A program made the translations under genes and the position numbers. The notes under the pieces were generated by a model. That model was not told the DNA's origin. It saw only the letters and a list, made by a program, of their open reading frames with translations, and made no database searches. Below, in pieces: positions 1 through 4,739 of a DNA stretch of 29,369 nt; position 1 is the first letter of the stretch, and the number at the start of each line of letters is the position of its first letter. This DNA is from a virus: positions 1 to 29,369 of the IMG/VR virus record IMGVR_UViG_3300028581_000175; one strand, 5' to 3'.

Positions 1-89
1 CGCGAAGATTGCCGAACCATCGGATCGAGAGAACAGCTACCGCTGTTCTCTTTCGGTCCTCGCCCGCTTTCATACCGTTTTTCGATCAT
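1..89 (-). CDS. Partial small protein, runs off the left edge
   Basis: An ATG at 89 on the minus strand overlaps the TGA stop of the gene before it as ATGA, the coupling used throughout this operon. The frame then stays open for 29 codons to the window edge, starting MIEKRYESGRGPKENSG. The visible part is hydrophilic and rich in Lys, Arg, Ser and Gly, with no recognisable domain. The support is the coupling and the open frame. The function is unknown and the rest of the gene lies outside the window. Confidence 0.4.
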   Translation of the reverse strand, partial: MIEKRYESGRGPKENSGSCSLDPMVRQSS

Positions 90-334
90 AGTTTTTCCTC
101 CGGTAGCTGCCTCTCATCCGCGCCGTTGGGCCGCCGTGGTGCGCATTTCTTTTTACGGCGCTTTTTGGATGGCTTTCTGCCAGCGCCTTTCCTTAATCCT
201 CCGTGCGGAGTCGGGGCGATGCCCCTGACCCTACGCGCAGCTTGGATTGCCTGCTTGGTGACTCCGAATTTTCGCGCCAACTGGACATCCGTTTTCGTCC
301 AGTCGGCGCGGTCGTAAGCATCCCGGTAGTTCAT
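86..334 (-). CDS. Small HTH-like basic protein
   Basis: This 82-aa product begins MNYRDAYDRADWTKTD and carries a helix-turn-helix-like stretch, TDVQLARKFGVTKQAIQAAR, near residues 14-33. A very basic tail follows (GGLRKGAGRKPSKKRRKKK). The pattern of an organism deciding between similar helices, 'A.KFGVT.QAI..AR', is typical of small homeodomain/Trp-repressor-like DNA-binding folds, so DNA binding is likely; the target is unknown. The frame is open further upstream, but the ATG at 334 is chosen because it overlaps the preceding stop as ATGA and the upstream extension is Arg/Pro-rich and looks like antisense noise. The 3' end overlaps the next start in the same way. Confidence 0.65.
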   Translation of the reverse strand: MNYRDAYDRADWTKTDVQLARKFGVTKQAIQAARRVRGIAPTPHGGLRKGAGRKPSKKRRKKKCAPRRPNGADERQLPEEKL

Positions 335-612
335 GCCTGGGAGAACCACGCGGCGGCGTTGAGGTTGAGGGTTTTCATCGCGGCGACCGTCTCTTCGGTC
401 TTGGCGATGGCTTTTCCGCCGTTCTGCTTGACTCCACGGCGGCCACCCCACTGGCGACCGTTTTCGATGTCGGCCATGAGCCGACCCTCTGCGTTTGTCA
501 CGAGGAGGATCGCTTTTTTCCGTGAGGTGGTAGCGGGTTGAGCCAGCAGGAAAGCGGCGGCGGATTTGTGGGCTGCGTATTTTTCTGAGCGTGTGTTGGT
601 GTTGTTTTTCAT
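331..612 (-). CDS. Hypothetical protein, first gene of the leftmost unit
   Basis: A 93-aa product, MKNNTNTRSEKYAAHKSAAA onward, mixed alpha/beta in composition, with a short hydrophobic strand (AILLVTNAEGRLM, residues 34-46) and a Gly/Arg-rich middle. I do not recognise the family. It is the first gene of a separate leftward group: a good promoter lies just upstream (622-650) and 140 bp separate it from the end of the main early operon. A possible Shine-Dalgarno sequence, TAAGGG, lies about 5 nt before the ATG. It is coupled by ATGA to the small HTH gene, so the two may act together as an accessory (moron-like) unit. That role is inference. Confidence 0.6.
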   Translation of the reverse strand: MKNNTNTRSEKYAAHKSAAAFLLAQPATTSRKKAILLVTNAEGRLMADIENGRQWGGRRGVKQNGGKAIAKTEETVAAMKTLNLNAAAWFSQA

Positions 613-621
613 GACGCCCTT

Positions 622-650
622 ACTTTATTCAAACCTTGTCTTGATTGCAA
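622..650 (-). promoter_or_regulatory. Predicted sigma70-type promoter for the leftmost group
   Basis: On the minus strand a TTGCAA -35 box (650-645) and a TAAAGT -10 box (627-622) are separated by exactly 17 nt. The start of transcription would fall near 614-616, only a few bases before the ATG at 612, so the leader would be very short. Called from box match and spacing only. Confidence 0.5.
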
Positions 651-698
651 GAACTATTTTCATCTTTTTTCGACGCTCTTTTCCGGCCTGCCCAACAA

Positions 699-800
699 GC
701 CGGTCCAGGAAATCGCTGGCCAGTGGGTGTTGAGATGGATGGTTGCGTCATATCAGCTTTCAAACGGAGGTTCCGCGAAAGCCAGCGATTTCTGACCGGC
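699..800. repeat. Inverted repeat with 20-22 nt arms and 60-nt spacer
   Basis: The arm at 699-720 is, apart from a 2-nt length difference, the reverse complement of the arm at 781-800. A 12-bp core, GAAATCGCTGGC (709-720) against GCCAGCGATTTC (781-792), is perfect. The right arm lies inside the 3' end of the zinc-ribbon gene and the left arm just past its stop, so leftward mRNA could fold into a long-looped stem at the end of the early operon. No U-tract follows, so it is not a standard intrinsic terminator. Confidence 0.6.
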
Positions 801-944
801 AGCGTTCGGCGGTTTTTTCTTCGAGAACCATGATCTCCTGCATAGGACGGATCGGCAGAACCAGCCGAACTCGGTCTGTATCACGCGGTGGGCGCAGGAG
901 GGACAGAGTCGGCGGGTCCATTCGCGGGAGGGTTTGCGATTCAT
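753..944 (-). CDS. Small zinc-ribbon-like protein
   Basis: A 63-aa basic protein with a CPSC pair at residues 14-17 and two further cysteines at 30 and 35 (WFCRSVLCRRSW). The CxxC-x12-Cx4C spacing suggests one structural zinc, as in small zinc ribbons that bind nucleic acid or protein partners. It starts at the ATG at 944, which overlaps the stop of the winged-helix gene as ATGA. It is the last gene of the main early operon. A competing frame over the same bases lacks coupling and looks antisense-like. The exact role is unknown. Confidence 0.55.
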   Translation of the reverse strand: MNRKPSREWTRRLCPSCAHRVIQTEFGWFCRSVLCRRSWFSKKKPPNAAGQKSLAFAEPPFES

Positions 945-1294
945 ACGAAAACCAGTTGGCCGGTGTGGAGTTCGCGGAACTCGGGGCGCTTGCCGGTGCG
1001 CTCGTTCCGCCAGGCATTGCGGCGTGCTCGCAGGGTGAGGTATCGGGAGATGCAGTGTTTACGGTCTTCTTTGTCGCACTCGAAAAATTCCTGCGTGGCT
1101 GCGAACCGGATGTGCTTGAACCCCTGGGTGGAGCTGCTCACACAGTTTAAGGACAGGAGGCCGGGCTTGCCGTTAGCTGAGCGCAGGCGGCGCTCGTTGA
1201 CGCCAAAGCGCTCACAGATCTCCGCACCGCTGACCCAGCGCGGCTGGGTGCGGAGCCATAGGTCCATCTGTGTTGCGAGCGCGGCGGCATCCAT
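941..1294 (-). CDS. Winged-helix DNA-binding protein, early region
   Basis: A 117-aa product. Residues about 15-60 read as a winged helix: WVSGAEICERFGVNERRLRS gives the helix-turn-helix, and the following GFKHIRFAATQEFF gives the wing and next helix. The C-terminal third is strongly basic (RYLTLRARRNAWRNERTGKR). Small proteins of this kind are common in early regions of phages and act in replication or regulation; I cannot place it more exactly. It starts 3 nt after the GemA-like stop and is coupled by ATGA to the zinc-ribbon gene downstream. Confidence 0.65.
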   Translation of the reverse strand: MDAAALATQMDLWLRTQPRWVSGAEICERFGVNERRLRSANGKPGLLSLNCVSSSTQGFKHIRFAATQEFFECDKEDRKHCISRYLTLRARRNAWRNERTGKRPEFRELHTGQLVFV

Positions 1295-1297
1295 AAT

Positions 1298-1492
1298 TCA
1301 GAACGGCTCGTCCTCCGGATCGGCGAAGTGGGCGACCTCGTTGATGATGATGTCGGCAGGAAGGCCGCGCGCGGGCGATGGCGCGGCCGTGGGAGGATTG
1401 ACCGCGTGCATGCAGTAGCCAAGCGGCCGGGAGGGAGGCACAACAGGGATCGGACCTGTCACGGTGGCGGGCTTTATCCGCCGTGTTGTCAT
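1298..1492 (-). CDS. Possible nested in-frame product of the GemA-like gene
   Basis: Codon 181 of the GemA-like frame is an ATG (1492) preceded by AAGGAGG with 8-nt spacing, the best Shine-Dalgarno sequence seen in this operon. Translation from it would give a 64-aa protein beginning MTTRRIKPATVTGPIPVVPP. Alternatively two once-separate genes have become fused. The ribosome-binding site is visible in the sequence; its use is inference. Confidence 0.35.
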   Translation of the reverse strand: MTTRRIKPATVTGPIPVVPPSRPLGYCMHAVNPPTAAPSPARGLPADIIINEVAHFADPEDEPF

Positions 1493-2032
1493 AGGCCGCT
1501 CCTCCTTTAGCGTGGTAGAGTCTTGTGCGGGGGAACTGAAAGATCTGCTGCCGCCGTCGAGCGTGTATTTGCGCCGGGGTTGCGCGGGTGCCTCGGTGCG
1601 GGTGTCGTGTCCAGTATGAGATCCGGCGCGGTTATGGATGGTGTTCCGGAACTTGATGAGTTGATCACCTGGTAGCCCGCACCAGTCGTTCGTTCCGAAG
1701 ACATCGCGGGCGATGGCGGCAAGATATTCGTCGCTGAGCCCCGCTGCCCTGGCATCCTGCCGGATGCGCCACACCGAGTTTTCGCGATCCCGGTCTCTGA
1801 CCTCCACCTCGTCGCACAAGTGAGCTGTAGCGGCCAGCCAGCGCGAGAAATCACGGTTCACGAAAGACTTCATGGACCGGGCGGTGCCATCCTCACTCTT
1901 GAGCCCGCACATGATGTGCGTGGCATAGCGGCGCTGGTCCTTTTTCGCGCTCGTCTCGTGAGCCCATCCCTGGCAGGCGAGGATCTTCGCCCACGTCCGC
2001 CAGTATTTCTGTTCTTGTTTGGGAGTTAGCAT
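1298..2032 (-). CDS. GemA/Gp16-like early protein with Pro-rich C-terminal extension
   Basis: A 244-aa protein. Residues about 90-135 (RIRQDARAAGLSDEYLAAIA, then the RDVFGT..W..LP.DQL..FRN stretch) resemble the C-terminal half of the Mu Gp16/GemA (DUF1018) family, a small early protein of Mu-like phages that modulates host gene expression. The N-terminal part (LTPKQEQKYWRTWAKILACQGW) is helical. After residue about 150 the protein becomes low-complexity and proline-rich, unlike Mu GemA, and ends in an acidic tail (HFADPEDEPF). The family call is by eye and moderate. An internal ATG with a near-perfect ribosome-binding site may give a second, shorter product. Confidence 0.6.
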   Translation of the reverse strand: MLTPKQEQKYWRTWAKILACQGWAHETSAKKDQRRYATHIMCGLKSEDGTARSMKSFVNRDFSRWLAATAHLCDEVEVRDRDRENSVWRIRQDARAAGLSDEYLAAIARDVFGTNDWCGLPGDQLIKFRNTIHNRAGSHTGHDTRTEAPAQPRRKYTLDGGSRSFSSPAQDSTTLKEERPMTTRRIKPATVTGPIPVVPPSRPLGYCMHAVNPPTAAPSPARGLPADIIINEVAHFADPEDEPF

Positions 2033-2040
2033 GGGGTGGA

Positions 2041-2076
2041 AAAATGCGAAATGTGGAATGTGGAATTAGGAATGAC
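2041..2076. repeat. Mini-repeat family A, copy 1 (ATTCC units)
   Basis: Read leftward this stretch is CATTCCTAATTCCACATTCC followed by a further CACATT unit. It fills the gap between the 29-aa gene and the GemA-like gene and contains the TAA stop of the 29-aa gene. A second copy lies at 3109-3134. Confidence 0.7.
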
Positions 2077-2155
2077 GTGGCCTCCAGCAACGTCCCCGCT
2101 GCCCCTCGCGCAGGGCGATGAGCAGCAGGAGACAGTTGAGGGCGCGGAGGGTCAT
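2066..2155 (-). CDS. 29-aa hydrophobic microprotein
   Basis: The product MTLRALNCLLLLIALREGQR plus 9 more residues has one short hydrophobic helix (residues 5-15) and a basic tail ending RPRHS. The ATG at 2155 overlaps the stop of the 60-aa membrane protein as ATGA. The last two residues and the TAA stop are contributed by mini-repeat A, which suggests the natural end was replaced when the repeat arrived. The function is unknown; coupling to a membrane protein hints at a shared membrane role. Confidence 0.4.
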   Translation of the reverse strand: MTLRALNCLLLLIALREGQRGRCWRPRHS

Positions 2156-2334
2156 ACGCGGATGCCGTAGGGGGTGCGGCGGTGGATGCGGAACTGCTCG
2201 CGGCGGCGGCGGTTCTCGCGCGAATCGTGCCAGATCCGGATGAGCGTGTAGCCGACGAGCACGGTGAGGAGCCCGAGCGAATAGACGCAAAACATGAGCT
2301 GGTAGATCTCGCGGATCGTGATCTCGATGGTCAT
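2152..2334 (-). CDS. 60-aa single-pass membrane protein
   Basis: A helix of about 20 hydrophobic residues (LMFCVYSLGLLTVLVGYTLI, residues 13-32) is followed by a strongly basic tail rich in Arg (DSRENRRRREQFRIHRR), predicting one membrane pass with the tail in the cytoplasm. No signal cleavage site is evident. It sits in the early operon just after mini-repeat B and is coupled by ATGA to the 29-aa gene. Small early membrane proteins of phages often block superinfection or perturb the host membrane; nothing here shows which. Confidence 0.6.
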   Translation of the reverse strand: MTIEITIREIYQLMFCVYSLGLLTVLVGYTLIRIWHDSRENRRRREQFRIHRRTPYGIRV

Positions 2335-2340
2335 AGGAAG

Positions 2341-2373
2341 AAGTTGGCGGTTTTCAGTTGGCGGTTGGCAGTT
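2341..2373. repeat. Mini-repeat family B (AACTG/CCGCCAACTG units)
   Basis: Read leftward the stretch consists of AACTGCCAACCGCCAACTG followed by AAAACCGCCAACTT, an imperfect tandem of CCGCCAACTG-like units. The TGA stop and the last residues (LPTAN) of the 159-aa gene are read from it. Confidence 0.6.
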
Positions 2374-2833
2374 CTTCGGCGCGGTTCCACTCGACTTTGA
2401 TCTGGGATTTCGGGATCCCGTTTTTGTCGCGGGCGATGGCGGCGGTGATCAGGGCCGGTGCGGCGGCTCCGAGGATGGCGGCGGCTTCGATGCGGAATGC
2501 CTTTCCGGATTTTGCCAGGAGCTTCCATGTGGTGGTGGGCCAGTAGAACTCGGCGAGCCTTCCGACGGCGGCCGTGGCGATCTTCGTATGGGCCTGGGAG
2601 CCGTCCGCGAATGTGCCCTGGATGATGTCTGCGGTGAGGACGACGGGGACGATGGCCTCTGTGCCCCTGGCGAGGAACTGGCGGCCTTCGCGGTCGGGGT
2701 CTTCGAGGTCGATTTGCTCGCCCTTGCGGGCGGCGAGTTCGAGCGTGCTCTCGATGAGGGAGAGTTCTTCTTTGAGCTGCTCGATCTGGGCGCGGATTTC
2801 GAGGCCGCGATCAACGGTAGGCGCGAGGTTCAT
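2354..2833 (-). CDS. Early-region protein, N-terminal coiled coil
   Basis: A 159-aa product. Residues about 10-35 (LEIRAQIEQLKEELSLIEST) are heptad-like and predict a coiled coil. A globular part follows, with a beta-rich stretch (EAIVPVVLTADIIQGTF) and a C-terminal helix/strand region (AIARDKNGIPKSQIKVEW). Its place between ATPase and GemA genes is where Mu-like phages carry Gam and other early proteins, but I do not see Gam motifs, so I leave it unnamed. The start overlaps the preceding stop by one base (TAATG). The last five or so residues come from a mini-repeat. Confidence 0.65.
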   Translation of the reverse strand: MNLAPTVDRGLEIRAQIEQLKEELSLIESTLELAARKGEQIDLEDPDREGRQFLARGTEAIVPVVLTADIIQGTFADGSQAHTKIATAAVGRLAEFYWPTTTWKLLAKSGKAFRIEAAAILGAAAPALITAAIARDKNGIPKSQIKVEWNRAEELPTAN

Positions 2834-3108
2834 TAGCTGAGCCTCCCGATGAGGATGTCGCGGCGTTTGGCGAATGCGGCGATCTGCTTGAGGGTGCCTT
2901 TGTCGATCTTGGCGGACTCGCGCTTGATGGCGCGGATCTGCTTGACGGCTTCGTTTTCGATGCGGGCGATTGCGCGCTGGGTGGCGCGGTGGTGGCGGAT
3001 CTGGTCGCGCGAGGCGCGGCGGATCTGGGTTTCGAGTGCGCGAAGTTCCTTGCGGTATTCGCGGGTCATGTTCGGGCCGCTTGTGGCGGCAGGTGGTGTT
3101 TTTTTCAT
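2833..3108 (-). CDS. Basic coiled-coil protein
   Basis: A 91-aa product, almost entirely helical and rich in Arg, Lys, Glu and Ala, for example RELRALETQIRR-like heptads (residues about 18-60) and IRAIKRESAKIDKGTLKQIA further on. It is probably a dimeric coiled coil, perhaps nucleic-acid binding from its charge. The ATG at 3108 directly follows a copy of mini-repeat A and has no Shine-Dalgarno sequence; an alternative start, MTREYRK, is 13 codons in. The family is not recognised. Confidence 0.6.
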   Translation of the reverse strand: MKKTPPAATSGPNMTREYRKELRALETQIRRASRDQIRHHRATQRAIARIENEAVKQIRAIKRESAKIDKGTLKQIAAFAKRRDILIGRLS

Positions 3109-3134
3109 AATTTGGAATTTGGAATTAGGAATGG
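3109..3134. repeat. Mini-repeat family A, copy 2
   Basis: Read leftward: CCATTCCTAATTCCAAATTC followed by CAAATT. It shares the 13-base block CATTCCTAATTCC with the copy at 2041-2076. It again supplies the TAA stop of the gene upstream and the spacer before the next ATG. Confidence 0.7.
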
Positions 3135-3457
3135 GACTTATGTTTTGTGAGGAAGGCGTCTAGGGCCGGTGTGCTGCGGAGGTAGGTGATGCGGCCGGTG
3201 GGGCCGCGCGAGATGTCGAGCGGCTTCGGGCAGTTTGGGCGGCGGAGTGCCTGGGAGACGAAGGAACAGCCGATGTGCAGCCGTTCGCAAAGCTCGCGGG
3301 GCGTTTCCCAATCCTCGGCTTTGTCGCAGTTGTAGCCGCGTTCGCGCAGCCACTGGATGAATGCCGCCTCGGCGGCGGATTCGACGTGCGGCCCCATGAG
3401 TGACACGGTGCAGATCGCGTCGGTGATGTCCTGGGATTCTATGTGGAGCGCGATCAT
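3125..3457 (-). CDS. Putative DNA-binding early protein
   Basis: A 110-aa product starting MIALHIESQDITDAICTVSL. Residues about 40-80 (WLRERGYNCDKAEDWETPRE, then LCERLHIGCSFVSQALRRPN) resemble a helix-turn-helix with a following recognition helix, and the end (ISRGPTGRITYLRSTPALDAFL) looks like a wing plus helix, so a winged-helix or excisionase-like fold is plausible. The start at 3457 is fixed by a strong GGGAGGGG ribosome-binding site and by ATGA overlap with the 31-aa gene. Longer upstream frames are Arg/Pro noise. The C-terminal HS and stop come from mini-repeat A. Confidence 0.6.
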   Translation of the reverse strand: MIALHIESQDITDAICTVSLMGPHVESAAEAAFIQWLRERGYNCDKAEDWETPRELCERLHIGCSFVSQALRRPNCPKPLDISRGPTGRITYLRSTPALDAFLTKHKSHS

Positions 3458-3549
3458 TTCCCCTCCCTTGCGCGGAGCCAGGCGACGACGGCCGGTAGTG
3501 CTTTGCGCAGCGCGAGGATTTCGGCGGCGGTGATTGGCTGGTAGTTCAT
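3454..3549 (-). CDS. 31-aa microprotein between ATPase and HTH genes
   Basis: The frame reads MNYQPITAAEILALRKALPA then VVAWLRAREGK and stops with TGA overlapping the next ATG. It starts 5 nt after the ATPase stop. It would form one amphipathic helix. Its tight fit between two coupled genes is the main evidence. It could instead be only a leader that keeps ribosomes on the mRNA. Confidence 0.4.
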   Translation of the reverse strand: MNYQPITAAEILALRKALPAVVAWLRAREGK

Positions 3550-3554
3550 GGCGC

Positions 3555-4724
3555 TCAATCCCAATCCGAGTTGTCGACTGCGCCGTTGGACTGGATGCGG
3601 ACGTGGGCTTCCACGAAGTGGGCCATCGTCGTGAACGTGCGGGCCTTGGCGGCGATCTTCTCCGCATAGCGCAGGCGCTCGGTGATCGCCTTGATGCCGT
3701 TGTCCTTGGCCAGCTGGCGCAGCAGGTCGAACGGGATCTCGTTGATGTGCTCGCCGTCCACGATCAGGCTGAGGGTTTTCTTCTTCGCCGGAAACTCGAC
3801 CCCGTAGTGGCCGAGGATCGCGGTGATGTCGTCCTTGCTCGGCATCTTCGGCAGGTGGAACTTATGGACCCCGCGCCGCAGGAGCTGCTCCATCTCGCCG
3901 TGGGTGCCGCCGCGCATTTTCTCCAGGAGGAGTTCCGTGCCGCAGAGCAGCATCCCGCAGCCGACCTCGTCGTAAATCTCCCGGATCACTTCCAGACAGG
4001 CGAAGAAGGAATTGAGCCGGTAGGTGTATTGGAGGAGGTGCAGCTCGTCCAGGATCAGCAGCGTGTCGGGCGAGAGGGCGCGCTTGATGCGGTCAATCGA
4101 ATCCGCCGTGTTCGCCTTGTCGGAATTTCCGCAGCGCTCGTTGATCCGCTTCACCATCCCGCCCAGGCCGGTGGCCGCTTTCATGCGGACGTAGATCGTG
4201 CGGCCGTGGTTGTTATCGGCGGCGAATTTTTCGAGCGCCCAGGTCTTCCCGATGTGCGAGCGGCCCCAAAGGAAGACCGGCGTCTTGGATTCCCGTGCCA
4301 GGTTGCAGGCGTGGAAGATCCGCTCGGCGGTCGGTGTGAGGATGAACTCTCCGATGGGCGTGTAGGCTTTGCGCTGCCGGGCCAGCCAGGCGCGCGACGC
4401 ATCCACCATTTTCGGCGGGACTTCCAGGCGCTCGCGTGTCGTGGCGTTGATGTATTTGCCCGAGTAGATCCGGTAGATCGTGGACGGGTCGAAGTCGATG
4501 GCCTTCGCGAACTCCGGACGGCTGACCGGGTGCTTCGCGTCGATGCACCACAGGAAACAGGCGATCAGGATCTCCTTCGCGTCGTGTGAGCAATGCGCGA
4601 GATTCATGCGGATGTCGTGGAGCGAGAAGTTCCAGGACGCGCGCACGTTGTTGCCAGAATTGGCCTGCGGCTCGGGTTGATTGTTGTCTTCGGGTTCGGG
4701 TGACGTGGTGGTGTCTTTGTTCAT
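3555..4724 (-). CDS. MuB-like AAA+ transposition ATPase (target selection)
   Basis: A 389-aa protein. The Walker A motif is GRSHIGKT (residues 154-161), Walker B is LLILDE (222-227), a sensor-like LLCGTE is at 259-264 and an Arg pair at 283-284 could be the finger. The N-terminal part has a helix-turn-helix-like stretch (VSRPEFAKAIDFDPSTIYRI, 67-86). In Mu, MuB binds DNA with ATP, delivers target DNA to MuA and protects the phage's own DNA from self-integration. The gene directly follows the transposase, as in Mu. Length is somewhat above Mu B (312 aa) because of the N-terminal part. Confidence 0.9.
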   Translation of the reverse strand: MNKDTTTSPEPEDNNQPEPQANSGNNVRASWNFSLHDIRMNLAHCSHDAKEILIACFLWCIDAKHPVSRPEFAKAIDFDPSTIYRIYSGKYINATTRERLEVPPKMVDASRAWLARQRKAYTPIGEFILTPTAERIFHACNLARESKTPVFLWGRSHIGKTWALEKFAADNNHGRTIYVRMKAATGLGGMVKRINERCGNSDKANTADSIDRIKRALSPDTLLILDELHLLQYTYRLNSFFACLEVIREIYDEVGCGMLLCGTELLLEKMRGGTHGEMEQLLRRGVHKFHLPKMPSKDDITAILGHYGVEFPAKKKTLSLIVDGEHINEIPFDLLRQLAKDNGIKAITERLRYAEKIAAKARTFTTMAHFVEAHVRIQSNGAVDNSDWD

Positions 4725-4739
4725 AAAGTGGTGGTGGTG

